This document shows, in pieces, positions 42,352-50,707 of a DNA stretch of 64,000 nucleotides. Under the pieces are notes generated by a model, which searched no databases, had not been told where the DNA came from, and was given only the letters and a program-made list of their open reading frames with translations. Source of the DNA: Pseudomonadota bacterium (GTDB lineage Bacteria; Pseudomonadota; Gammaproteobacteria; Steroidobacterales; Steroidobacteraceae); contig JAFEDS010000013.1 of the NCBI GenBank assembly GCA_018241505.1, positions 63,417 to 127,416 of the forward strand, given 5' to 3'. The position numbers and the translations under genes are program-made. Position 1 is the stretch's first letter. Each line of letters begins with the position of its first letter.

Positions 42352-43385
42352 CTACGCGGCACAACCTGCTGTGCAACTTCGCGGCCTCCTGGTCCGGCGG
42401 CGGCTACAAGCGTTTGTTTGAATACGCGCGCTGGTTCGACGAGCACGGCGGTGCCAACTTCATAGTGCACCCCCGCTGTGCGGACCTCGGCGACCAATTT
42501 CCACGAAACCGATATTTCATCGCTTCGCCGTCCCGTTGGCGGCGCCTTTACGATGACTGCGGCTATCTGCGGGACATCGAGCGGCAGATCGGTAAGCCGG
42601 AGCTGTACTACTCCTACGGCATTCCACTGTATTTTCCCGTTGGCACAGTGAACTGGTTCCATCTGAGCAATGTTCTGCCGTTGAGCACGCGAGGCATTCC
42701 GCTCTCCCTTTCGGGCCGCCTGCGCGCGGCGCTGCTCGGCAGACGGATCCGGCGCGGCTTTGCCAACGCCCAGGTGATTTCCGCCGAATCGAAGACGTCC
42801 ACGGAACTGCTGAGCGGTGTGGCGCCCAGCCGGTTGTTTGTTTCGGTCAATGGCAGTGACGATGAGCTGGCTGTGCTGCGCGAGGCACATCCCGAACCGA
42901 AACAGAACGTCGCCACCGTCGTGGGGACGATTCAATACAAGGCGCTCGAGGATTCGGTGCTGGTTTTCCGGATGCTGCAGCGGGGCAACCCAGGCCTGCG
43001 GTTGTCCATCATCGGCAATCCGGATTGGGTTCCCCCGGCACTGCGCAGCATGCCGGATGTGAGCGTCCGAGGCCTGCTGCCGCGTGACGAAGTGATTGCG
43101 AGCCTGCGCCAGTCGCAGTTCTACATCACGACTTCGCGGGTCGAAAACTCCTACAACGCGGCCGCTGAAGGCATCTTTCTCGCTGCCGAGTCCTATATTT
43201 CCAATATCGGACCGCACCGGGAGCTGCTGTTGAACATGCCCTTCGATGAGGTGTCGGTGCCGGGATTGCCCGCGCCACTGCTGCATGTGACCCGTCATTC
43301 GTTGTCCGGCGCCAACCTCAAGTCCTGGGACAATGTCGTTCGCGAGATGCTGGGTCGCTTTCAGGAAGTGGCCGGCCACCGATGA
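42348..43385 (+). CDS. Family 4-like glycosyltransferase
   Basis: A 345-residue GT-B type glycosyltransferase. SWSGGGYKRLFEYARWFD binds at the N-domain, VGTIQYKALED starts the second domain, and SRVENSYNAAAEGIFLAAES gives the E-x7-E-like nucleotide loop, variant in sequence. Retaining transfer in the cytoplasm is likely. GTG start in a GTGA overlap; ATGA overlap with the next transferase. Confidence 0.75.
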   Translation: MTTRHNLLCNFAASWSGGGYKRLFEYARWFDEHGGANFIVHPRCADLGDQFPRNRYFIASPSRWRRLYDDCGYLRDIERQIGKPELYYSYGIPLYFPVGTVNWFHLSNVLPLSTRGIPLSLSGRLRAALLGRRIRRGFANAQVISAESKTSTELLSGVAPSRLFVSVNGSDDELAVLREAHPEPKQNVATVVGTIQYKALEDSVLVFRMLQRGNPGLRLSIIGNPDWVPPALRSMPDVSVRGLLPRDEVIASLRQSQFYITTSRVENSYNAAAEGIFLAAESYISNIGPHRELLLNMPFDEVSVPGLPAPLLHVTRHSLSGANLKSWDNVVREMLGRFQEVAGHR

Positions 43386-44599
43386 ACGTCCTCGTTGTCA
43401 CGCAGTATTTTTCTCCCGAGAGTTTCCGCATCAATGAAGTAGTCGCCAGCCTGCAGCAGGCCGGCTGCTCGGTGACTGTGCTGACGGGTCAGCCAAATTA
43501 TCCCGATGGTCGGATTTTTCCCGGCTATCGCGCGTGGCACGCCGGGCCCGATGAGCGAGCGGCCGGCTTCCGGGTGGTGCGCGTACCGCTATTTCCGCGC
43601 GGGACAGGTTCGGCGTGGCGGCTGGCGGCGAACTACCTGTCGTTCGTCTGCAGTGCCTCGCTGGTGGGCGCGTGGCAGTTGCGCCGCCAGCGCTTCGATG
43701 TGCTGTTTGTTTACGGGATATCGCCGATCCTGCAGGCAATTCCCGCCATCCTGTTGCGCCGGCAGACGCGCGGCCGTGTTGTGACCTGGGTCCAGGACCT
43801 GTGGCCGCAGAGCCTGGAGGTCACCGGATTCGTCCGCAATCCTCACCTGCTGGCCGGCGTGGCGGCGGTCGTGCGCTGGATCTATCGGCGCAGCGACCTG
43901 CTCCTGGTCCAGTCGCGCTCTTTTGTGCAGGAGGTGGCTGCGATGGCGGGCAGCACGGCCGTTCGCTACCACCCAAATCCCGGCGAGTTGGCATTCACTC
44001 AGCCGATGCGCGCCGGGCCGCCGCCAATTGAATACCAGCCCGGCTTCAACGTGGTGTTCGCCGGCAACCTGGGTACGGTACAGGCTCTGGATACGCTGCT
44101 CGCGGCGGCCGAGCTGCTCCTGAATGAGCCCGATATTCATTTTGTGCTCGTGGGCAGCGGCAGCCGCGGTAACTGGCTGCTGCAGGAGATCGAGCGCCGC
44201 AAGCTGACGAATGTCCGGCTCGCCGGCCGTCTGCCACCGGAGGCAATGCCGGCCGTGCTGGGTGCCGCCTCGGCGTTACTGGTCAGTCTCGTGCGCAGTC
44301 CTATCATGAGCCGGACGATACCCAGCAAGGTTCAGGCGTACCTGGCCGCGGGCCGGCCGATTGTCGCTTGCCTCGACGGTGAGGGTGCCCGGGTCGTGGA
44401 AGAGGCGGGTGCGGGTCTGGCGTGCGCCGCGGAAGACGCACAGGCTCTGGCCGGGACGGTTCTACGCCTCCGGAATATGCAGCCGGAACAGTTGCAGCGG
44501 ATGGGTGCCGCCGGGCGCTGCTACTATCAACAGAATTTTGATCCAGACTACCTGGCGCAGCGCCTGGTCGAGCATTTCCGGAGTATCGAGATTCATTGA
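43382..44599 (+). CDS. wbuB: WbuB-type family 4 glycosyltransferase
   Basis: A 405-residue GT4 enzyme: VVTQYFSPESFRINEVVASL, VTVLTGQPNYPDGRIFPGY and VVFAGNLGTVQALDTLL match WbuB-type transferases, which add 2-acetamido-2,6-dideoxy-L-hexoses (L-FucNAc in E. coli O26). It directly precedes the three genes that make such a UDP-sugar, which supports the assignment. A stop/start overlap (TGATG) links it to the next gene. Confidence 0.78.
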   Translation: MNVLVVTQYFSPESFRINEVVASLQQAGCSVTVLTGQPNYPDGRIFPGYRAWHAGPDERAAGFRVVRVPLFPRGTGSAWRLAANYLSFVCSASLVGAWQLRRQRFDVLFVYGISPILQAIPAILLRRQTRGRVVTWVQDLWPQSLEVTGFVRNPHLLAGVAAVVRWIYRRSDLLLVQSRSFVQEVAAMAGSTAVRYHPNPGELAFTQPMRAGPPPIEYQPGFNVVFAGNLGTVQALDTLLAAAELLLNEPDIHFVLVGSGSRGNWLLQEIERRKLTNVRLAGRLPPEAMPAVLGAASALLVSLVRSPIMSRTIPSKVQAYLAAGRPIVACLDGEGARVVEEAGAGLACAAEDAQALAGTVLRLRNMQPEQLQRMGAAGRCYYQQNFDPDYLAQRLVEHFRSIEIH

Positions 44600-45465
44600 T
44601 GAGCAAGCAGTCCACCGTCCTGGTGTTGGGAGCCTCGGGCATGCTGGGTCATGCCGTGCTGCGTTTCTTCGCGGGCAGCAGCGGCATTTCCGTATACGGA
44701 TCGGTGCGATCCGGCGCGGCGCAGGCACTTCTGCCCGCGGCCCTGCGGGCAAACGTGATTACCGGCGTGGATGTGGACAACTGGGACAGCCTGGTTGCCC
44801 TGTTTGCGCGCGCGCAACCTGACGTAGTCATCAATTGCGTCGGGCTCGTAAAACAGTTGGCAGAGGCAGAGGACCCGCTTGCGGCCATCCCGATCAACTC
44901 ACTCCTGCCGCATCGTCTCTCCCGGTTGTGTGCGGTTCGCGGCGCGCGGCTGGTGCACATCAGCACCGACTGCGTGTTTGCCGGGACGAAGGGAATGTAC
45001 AAGGAGTCTGATCCGTCGGACGCTCAGGACCTGTACGGCCGCAGCAAATTTCTGGGCGAGGTGAGCGGCCCGGGAGCCGTTACCCTGCGAACGTCCATTA
45101 TCGGGCCGGAGCTGAACAGCGCGCATGGGTTGCTCGGCTGGTTCCTGGCCCAGAGCGGCCGCGTGCGCGGCTTCAGCCGCGCCATTTTCTCGGGTCTGCC
45201 CACCGTTGAGCTGGCGCGGGTCATTCGCGACTTTGTGCTGCCGAATCCGCAATTGCAGGGGCTGTATCATGTGGCGGCGGCGGCGATCAACAAATACGAG
45301 CTGCTGCGTTTGATTGCCGCCGATTACGGCAGAACAATCGAGATTGCGCCCGATGCCGCGCTCGTCATCGACCGCTCGTTGGATGGCGGCCGTTTCAGCG
45401 AGTTGACCGGTTATGTCGCGCCGCCGTGGCCGGAGCTGGTCCGGGCCATGCACGCGTTTGGTTGA
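44599..45465 (+). CDS. RmlD-like reductase for a UDP-6-deoxy-L-HexNAc
   Basis: A 288-residue SDR of the dTDP-4-dehydrorhamnose reductase family: LVLGASGMLGHAVLRFF, ISTDCVFAGTKGMY, DLYGRSKFLGE (YxxxK). With the next two genes it fits the L-HexNAc pathway. The L-FucNAc enzyme WbjC/CapF has an extra C-terminal cupin and about 370 residues, and this protein lacks that part, so it resembles WbvR of the L-QuiNAc route more. So L-RhaNAc/L-QuiNAc is favoured, L-FucNAc possible. Confidence 0.72.
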   Translation: MSKQSTVLVLGASGMLGHAVLRFFAGSSGISVYGSVRSGAAQALLPAALRANVITGVDVDNWDSLVALFARAQPDVVINCVGLVKQLAEAEDPLAAIPINSLLPHRLSRLCAVRGARLVHISTDCVFAGTKGMYKESDPSDAQDLYGRSKFLGEVSGPGAVTLRTSIIGPELNSAHGLLGWFLAQSGRVRGFSRAIFSGLPTVELARVIRDFVLPNPQLQGLYHVAAAAINKYELLRLIAADYGRTIEIAPDAALVIDRSLDGGRFSELTGYVAPPWPELVRAMHAFG

Positions 45466-45496
45466 GTCGCTATTTCATTCTGACAGGACAGTGTTG

Positions 45497-46507
45497 ATGC
45501 TTACAGACAAGGTGGTACTGGTCACCGGCGGGACCGGCTCCTTCGGTCAGGTTGTCGTCAAGCGGCTGCTCGGCGTCGGTTGCACCGAGGTGCGCGTGTT
45601 CAGCCGCGACGAGAAGAAACAGGAAGACATGCGCCTCGCACTCAAGGATGAGCGCCTCAAGTTCTATATCGGCGACGTCCGCGACTATGAGAGCGCACAC
45701 GATGCGTGCAGCGGCGTGGATTTCATCTTTCACGCCGCCGCGCTCAAACAGGTTCCCTCCTGTGAGTTCTATCCGATGGAGGCGGTCCGGACGAATGTTC
45801 TCGGTGCGGAGAATGTCATGCGCGCCGCCATCGCCAATGGCGTGCGGCGCTGCGTCGTCTTGAGTACCGACAAGGCTGTCTACCCCATCAATGCGATGGG
45901 TATCTCCAAGGCTCTCATGGAGAAGGTCATGGTGGCCAAATCGCGCCTTTGCGATCCCCAACATACGGTCCTGTGCGCTACCCGCTACGGCAATGTGATG
46001 GGTTCGCGGGGCTCGGTGATCCCGCTGTTCGTCCAGCAATTGCGCGACGGCAAACCGCTGACGGTCACCGATCCGGCCATGACGCGCTTTCTCATGTCGC
46101 TGGAGGAATCGGTCGAGCTGGTCCTGTATGCCATGGAGCACGCGCAGCCGGGCGATATCTTCGTGCAGAAGGCACCGGCGTCGACGCTCGGCGATCTGGC
46201 GCTGGCACTGCGTGAGCTGCTGCGGGTGAGCAATGAGATCCGCATCATCGGCACGCGTCACGGCGAGAAGCTGTATGAATCGCTGGTGTCGCGCGAAGAG
46301 ATGGCGCGGGCCGCCGATCTCGGCCGTTTTTTCCGGATCCCGGCCGACTCGCGCGATCTCAACTATGACAAGTATTTTGTCGAGGGCCAGACTTCGGTCT
46401 CGCAGATCGAGGACTACACCTCGCACAACACCGAGCGTCTCGGCCTGGAGCAGTTGAAAAAGGTTCTGACCACCCTCGATGTGGTGCGCGAGGCCCTGAA
46501 TGCTTAA
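45497..46507 (+). CDS. wbjB: UDP-GlcNAc 4,6-dehydratase/5-epimerase (WbjB/CapE family)
   Basis: A 336-residue short CapD-type dehydratase: [54 protein letters not shown]. It makes the 4-keto-6-deoxy-L-sugar from UDP-GlcNAc by dehydration and C5 inversion. The next gene overlaps by eight bases. ATG 45497 follows AGGACAGTG. Confidence 0.85.
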   Translation: MLTDKVVLVTGGTGSFGQVVVKRLLGVGCTEVRVFSRDEKKQEDMRLALKDERLKFYIGDVRDYESAHDACSGVDFIFHAAALKQVPSCEFYPMEAVRTNVLGAENVMRAAIANGVRRCVVLSTDKAVYPINAMGISKALMEKVMVAKSRLCDPQHTVLCATRYGNVMGSRGSVIPLFVQQLRDGKPLTVTDPAMTRFLMSLEESVELVLYAMEHAQPGDIFVQKAPASTLGDLALALRELLRVSNEIRIIGTRHGEKLYESLVSREEMARAADLGRFFRIPADSRDLNYDKYFVEGQTSVSQIEDYTSHNTERLGLEQLKKVLTTLDVVREALNA

Positions 46508-47630
46508 GGTCATGACGGTGGTCGGGACCCGGCCGGAGTTGATCCGCCTGTCGCGGGTCATGGCGAAGCTGGATCGCTACTGCGCCCACGTGCTGGTGCA
46601 CACAGGCCAGAATTATGACTACGAGCTCAATGAGATCTTCTTTACCGAGTTGGGTATCCGCCGCCCGGACTGCTTTCTCGAGGCGGCCCGCCCGAGCGCG
46701 GCCGAAACCATCGGCCAGGTGATCATTGCCGCGGATCGGGCACTCGCCGAGCATGCACCGGATGCACTTTTAATCCTGGGCGATACCAACAGTGCGCTGG
46801 CGGCGATTGCCGCCAAACGGCGCAAGATCCCCATCTTTCACATGGAGGCGGGCAACCGCTGTTTCGATCAGCGGGTGCCGGAGGAAATCAACCGGCGCAT
46901 CGTCGACCATATCTCCGATATCAACCTGACTTACAGCCAGATCGCGCGGGAGTACCTGCTGCGCGAGGGATTGCCGCCGGACCAGGTCATCCACACGGGT
47001 AGCCCGTTACGGGAAGTGCTCCAGCATTACGCCGATCGGGTCCAGTCCTCGGACGTGCTGAGTCGGTTGGGGCTGACTGAGCAGCGCTATTTCGTCGTGA
47101 GCGCGCATCGCGAAGAAACCGTCGATGTCCCAGCCAACCTGCGTCGGTTGGCCGATCTGACCGGCCATCTGGCGCAGCAGTATTCCGAGCCGCTGATTGT
47201 CTCGACGCATCCGCGTACCCGGCAGCGGCTGGACGCGTTGGGCGTCCAGTTTCACCCGAACGTTGTGCTGCACAAGCCCTTCGGCTTTCCGGACTATATT
47301 CGCCTGCAGATCGGCGCGCGGGCAGTTCTCTCCGACAGCGGCACAATTACCGAGGAGTCCTCAATTCTCAACTTTCCGGCGCTCAACCTTCGAGAGGTAC
47401 ACGAGCGTCCGGAGGGGTTCGAGGAGGCGGCCGTCATGTTGGTCGGGCTCGATCTGAATCGTGTGCAGGACGCCCTGAAGATTCTGGCGGATCAGCCGCG
47501 CGGCGATCTGCGGTTGCTGCGCCTCGTGCGCGACTACGAGACGCTCAATGTGTCCGATAAGATCGTGCGGATCATCCTGAGTTACACCGACTACGTACGT
47601 CGCCGGGTCTGGGGCATTGGACCGGGGTAA
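46500..47630 (+). CDS. wbjD: UDP-HexNAc 2-epimerase (WecB family, WbjD-like)
   Basis: A 376-residue non-hydrolysing 2-epimerase: [51 protein letters not shown], and [18 protein letters not shown]. It inverts C2 to finish the UDP-6-deoxy-L-HexNAc. Being next to the dehydratase and reductase it belongs to that pathway rather than to ManNAc synthesis. Confidence 0.83.
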   Translation: MLKVMTVVGTRPELIRLSRVMAKLDRYCAHVLVHTGQNYDYELNEIFFTELGIRRPDCFLEAARPSAAETIGQVIIAADRALAEHAPDALLILGDTNSALAAIAAKRRKIPIFHMEAGNRCFDQRVPEEINRRIVDHISDINLTYSQIAREYLLREGLPPDQVIHTGSPLREVLQHYADRVQSSDVLSRLGLTEQRYFVVSAHREETVDVPANLRRLADLTGHLAQQYSEPLIVSTHPRTRQRLDALGVQFHPNVVLHKPFGFPDYIRLQIGARAVLSDSGTITEESSILNFPALNLREVHERPEGFEEAAVMLVGLDLNRVQDALKILADQPRGDLRLLRLVRDYETLNVSDKIVRIILSYTDYVRRRVWGIGPG

Positions 47631-48532
47631 TGCGCGTTCTGGTGACGGGCGCCCGCGGATTTGTCGGCAGCACTTTGTGCGCCATGCTGACCGAGGGTGG
47701 ATACGACGTGCGCACGGTTTCCCGCAGCGATGTTGGGGAGATCGACGGTACGACCGACTGGAGCGCGGCGCTCCGGGGGGTGGAGTACGTCGTGCATCTC
47801 GCCGCGCGGGTTCACGTGTTGCACGATCCCAATTCTGCCCTGTACGCACAAACCAATGCGGAAGGTACCCGCAGGCTGGCGGAGTCGGCAGCCCACGCCG
47901 GCGTTCGTCGCCTGGTGTTTGTGAGCAGTATCAAAGTGAACGGCGAGGAAACGACCGGCAGGGCCTATACCGCAGCCGACAAACCGAATCCGATGGATGC
48001 CTATGGCGAGTCGAAGCTGCTCGGCGAGCAGTGCCTGCTGCGCGTTGCCGAGCAGTCTTCTCTGGAGGCAGCCATTGTACGGCCGCCTTTGGTCTATGGT
48101 GTGGGGGTGCGCGCAAACTTTCTGCGGCTGATGGCGTTGGTTGACCGTGGATTGCCGCTGCCTCTGGGATCCGTACGCAACCGGCGAAGCCTCGTGAATG
48201 TCTGGAATCTCAGTGATTTCCTGGTGACGCTGCTGTCGCATCCGGCGGCCGCCGGCCGTACATGGTTGGTGTCCGATGGTGAAGACCTGTCGACGGCGGA
48301 GCTCGTTCGCAAAATCGCCCGGGCGCTCGATCGCCCCGCGCGCCTGTTGCCGGTACCTGTTGGCCTGCTGTCACTCGCAGCACAGCTCGCGGGCCGGAAG
48401 GCGGAGTTGTCCCGCCTGCTGGGTTCACTCGTCGTGGACTCATCACCGGCACACCGGGAGCTCGGATGGGTGCCCCCGGTTGCAATCGATGCCGCCCTCG
48501 CCAGGACAGCGGCGTGGTATCGCAGCCAATAA
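47630..48532 (+). CDS. wbpV: WbpV-like UDP-4-keto-6-deoxy-HexNAc reductase
   Basis: A 300-residue extended SDR: VLVTGARGFVGSTLCAML, TNAEGTRRLAESAAHAGVRR, FVSSIKVNGEET and AYGESKLLGE. The NAEGTRRLAE segment is typical of WbpV. In Pseudomonas WbpV reduces the WbpM product to UDP-D-FucNAc or UDP-D-QuiNAc, the first sugar loaded by WbpL. Both partners (49279, 50708) are downstream. One-base stop/start overlap with the 2-epimerase gene. Confidence 0.78.
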   Translation: MRVLVTGARGFVGSTLCAMLTEGGYDVRTVSRSDVGEIDGTTDWSAALRGVEYVVHLAARVHVLHDPNSALYAQTNAEGTRRLAESAAHAGVRRLVFVSSIKVNGEETTGRAYTAADKPNPMDAYGESKLLGEQCLLRVAEQSSLEAAIVRPPLVYGVGVRANFLRLMALVDRGLPLPLGSVRNRRSLVNVWNLSDFLVTLLSHPAAAGRTWLVSDGEDLSTAELVRKIARALDRPARLLPVPVGLLSLAAQLAGRKAELSRLLGSLVVDSSPAHRELGWVPPVAIDAALARTAAWYRSQ

Positions 48533-48535
48533 CCT

Positions 48536-49276
48536 GTGAGGCAAACAATAGATTTTTTGAGCGATCCGGTCATTGCGGCGCTTTTGATGGTCGTGGCCGG
48601 TGCGATCGCTCGCGCATCGCAGCGGCGGGTGCTGTCGCGGAACCTGCTTGCCGGTGCCGCGCTCGTCGGCTACCTGGGTACCATTCCTTTCGTCGGAGAT
48701 GCTCTGCTCGGTCCCCTCGAGCGCCAGTATCCGCCGTTGGGAAGCGAAATGCCGAGGGTCAGTTACGTAGTTGTGTTGGGCAGTGGGTACACTCCGCACG
48801 ATGGAGTACCAATCACCGCTGCTTTGGATTCGGACGGCCTGGCGCGAGTGGTTGAAGGGGTGCGGTTGGAACGATTGCTCGGGTCAGCGAAACTCGTGCT
48901 GTCGGGCGGCGAGGTGCCGGGGCATTCTGCACCGGCGGTCGGCTACGCTGTGCTCTCCAGGGATCTTGGAGTGCCGGATACCGCGATCGTCGTATTGCCA
49001 CATTCCGCGAACACGGCGGCCGAATCCCGCGCCGTCGCAAGGCTGATTGGCCAGGCGCCCTTTATTCTCGTGACGTCTGCCTATCACATGCCACGCGCCA
49101 TGCGGCTGATGCAACGTGCGGGTGCCCATCCGATTCCCGCGCCGACCGGTCAAAGGGTGGGCGGATCGCGGCCGCCTTTGTTCGGGCTGCTTCCCGGGGC
49201 CGGAGGTCTCGAGTCGACCAAGCGCGCGCTGCATGAATATCTGGGTATGGGTGCTCTCGCCGTGGGTTTCAATTGA
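48536..49276 (+). CDS. YdcF/ElyC-family membrane protein
   Basis: A 246-residue protein with one or two N-terminal membrane segments and a DUF218 domain: VVLGSGYTPHDGVP, LVLSGGEVPG, NTAAESRAVARLIG and LVTSAYHMPRAMRLMQ. ElyC is tied to undecaprenyl-phosphate use in envelope polymer assembly, a fitting partner of the WbpL-type transferase beside it (inference). GTG start. Confidence 0.78.
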   Translation: MRQTIDFLSDPVIAALLMVVAGAIARASQRRVLSRNLLAGAALVGYLGTIPFVGDALLGPLERQYPPLGSEMPRVSYVVVLGSGYTPHDGVPITAALDSDGLARVVEGVRLERLLGSAKLVLSGGEVPGHSAPAVGYAVLSRDLGVPDTAIVVLPHSANTAAESRAVARLIGQAPFILVTSAYHMPRAMRLMQRAGAHPIPAPTGQRVGGSRPPLFGLLPGAGGLESTKRALHEYLGMGALAVGFN

Positions 49277-49278
49277 AG

Positions 49279-50307
49279 ATGGATCCACAACTGCTTTGGG
49301 CGGGCGGGCTGTCGCTTCTCGCCTCCGCTGTCATGACGGGCTTCGTCCGCAAGTTTGCTCTTTCGCACGGAGTTATCGACGTGCCCAACGAGCGCAGCTC
49401 GCATCACGCACCCACGCCCCGTGGCGGTGGGATCTCGATAGTTGCTACGTTCACCGTTGCGTTGGCTGTACTGACGAGGCTCGGTCTCGTACGTCTCGAT
49501 CTGTTCGCAGCCGTGGGGGGCGGTGGCCTCGCGGTAGCCATAGTCGGCTTTATCGACGATCGCCGGACCCTTTCAGTTCGCGTTCGGCTGGCGGTGCACC
49601 TCGCGGCGGCCGTCTGGGCGTTGGTGTGGCTCGGAGGGTTGCCTCCGCTGCTCATCGGTGATCGCCTCATTGCTTCGGGTGCATTCGGATACGTTCTCGG
49701 TATTCTCGGGATCGTCTGGGTGCTCAATCTATTCAACTTCATGGATGGGATTGACGGCCTGGCCGCCTGTGAGGCGATTTTCATTGCCTGGGGCGCAGCA
49801 GCGCTGAGCTTCACCGCCGCCCCTGTGTTGGGTGTCTGCGCCGCCGCGTGGGTGTTCGGCGCGGCGTGTTGTGGCTTTGCCGGCTGGAACTGGCCGCCCG
49901 CCCGGATCTTCATGGGTGATGTCGGCAGCGGTTATCTCGGTTACGTACTGGCGGTGCTGGCCCTGGCCGCGGGTCGCGAAAACCCGGTTGCCATCCCGGT
50001 TTGGTTGATTCTGGGCGGGGTGTTTCTGGTCGATGCAACGGCCACTCTCATCCGGCGGCTGGCGCGCGGCGAGCGGATTCAGGCCGCTCACCGCAGCCAC
50101 GCATACCAGTGGCTCGCACGGCGTTGGAACAGTCATCGCCGGATTACGCTGGCTGTAGTGTTCGTCAACCTGCTGTGGGTCTTCCCCTGTGCGTGGTTTG
50201 CAACTCTCCATCCGCACAGCGCCGTTGGGGCGTTGTGCGTTGCTCTCGCGCCGTTGGCCGTTGTGGCTTTCGCGGCGGGCGCCGGGCGGGCCGAGGATCC
50301 TGCGTGA
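49279..50307 (+). CDS. wbpL: WbpL-type undecaprenyl-phosphate glycosyl-1-phosphate transferase
   Basis: A 342-residue polytopic MraY/WecA-family protein. VPNERSSHHAPTPRGGGISI, FIDDRRTLSVRVRL, NLFNFMDGIDGLAACEA and FMGDVGSGYLGYV carry the conserved aspartates and Mg site; the C-terminal HRSHAYQWLARR is family-typical. It starts the repeat unit by linking the 6-deoxy-HexNAc phosphate to undecaprenyl phosphate. It is the last gene of the uninterrupted series; a 400-base gap follows. ATG 49279 chosen; TTG 49273 overlaps the previous stop. Confidence 0.86.
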   Translation: MDPQLLWAGGLSLLASAVMTGFVRKFALSHGVIDVPNERSSHHAPTPRGGGISIVATFTVALAVLTRLGLVRLDLFAAVGGGGLAVAIVGFIDDRRTLSVRVRLAVHLAAAVWALVWLGGLPPLLIGDRLIASGAFGYVLGILGIVWVLNLFNFMDGIDGLAACEAIFIAWGAAALSFTAAPVLGVCAAAWVFGAACCGFAGWNWPPARIFMGDVGSGYLGYVLAVLALAAGRENPVAIPVWLILGGVFLVDATATLIRRLARGERIQAAHRSHAYQWLARRWNSHRRITLAVVFVNLLWVFPCAWFATLHPHSAVGALCVALAPLAVVAFAAGAGRAEDPA

Positions 50308-50374
50308 ACGACTTCACCGGCAGCCACTCGCCGCGCTTGTAGCCGTTTGTATCAGCCAAGCGATGCAAAAATTA

Positions 50375-50404
50375 ACAGTAAGCCGACAGTGCGGCTCGTA
50401 CTGT
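50375..50404 (+). other. Imperfect hairpin downstream of wbpL
   Basis: ACAGTA-AGCCG pairs with CGGCT-CG-TACTGT: an 11-base stem with a two-base bulge and a six-base loop. No T-run follows on the plus strand; an A/T-rich stretch lies on the other side, so on the minus strand it would look more like a terminator. It may mark the 3' end of the operon transcript. Confidence 0.45.
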
Positions 50405-50435
50405 GAGTCCCGGCATGACATCCGCTGGTTTCCTG

Positions 50436-50459
50436 CAATGTCGGCGAGCGCCGACATTG
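50436..50459. promoter_or_regulatory. Perfect 24-base dyad
   Basis: The arms CAATGTCGGCG and CGCCGACATTG are perfect complements around AG. The next bases are not T-rich, so a protein-binding dyad or a processing hairpin is as likely as a terminator. Confidence 0.5.
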
Positions 50460-50573
50460 ATGTTCCGCGCGGCGCTGTTCAGGCAATGGATGTGGCTGTG
50501 GGACCGACTCTTGCTTCTCTACGTCAACTTCGATTTCGCGCGTGCGTTGCTGTGTTCAAAGTGGGACGTGTGT

Positions 50574-50603
50574 TTGTCGATTGGTTGAATTAATTGTCGA
50601 TTG
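50574..50603 (+). promoter_or_regulatory. Direct repeat upstream of the wbpM promoter
   Basis: TTGTCGATTG at 50574-50583 recurs exactly at 50594-50603, 20 bases apart (about two helical turns). The second copy covers the -35 position of the promoter at 50620, where the -35 itself is poor. That is the arrangement expected for an activator site. Confidence 0.5.
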
Positions 50604-50619
50604 AACTGATTGATTCCTT

Positions 50620-50625
50620 TACAAT
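50620..50625 (+). promoter_or_regulatory. -10 box of the wbpM promoter
   Basis: TACAAT, five of six consensus bases, 83 bases before the wbpM start. No consensus -35 is present at the right distance; the repeat described separately lies there. Confidence 0.5.
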
Positions 50626-50640
50626 CGCGCGCTGTTGGTA

Positions 50641-50693
50641 CACCCGAGTACAAGGTAACGTTTTCCAGCGGATGAGTAAGCGATCCTCGGGTG
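50641..50693 (+). promoter_or_regulatory. Leader stem in the wbpM 5' UTR
   Basis: CACCCGAG (50641-50648) and CTCGGGTG (50686-50693) are perfect complements enclosing 37 bases, ending three bases before the GGGGAG ribosome site. The stem could affect translation of wbpM. Confidence 0.4.
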
Positions 50694-50707
50694 CCTGGGG
50701 AGACTGA

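Larger units (their letters stand above)
50308..50707. other. 400-base structured intergenic region before wbpM
   Basis: The largest gap in the locus. I see no convincing gene in it. It holds two hairpins or dyads (50375-50404, 50436-50459), a direct repeat (50574-50603), a -10 box (50620-50625) and a stem around the leader (50641-50693), each listed separately. Confidence 0.6.
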
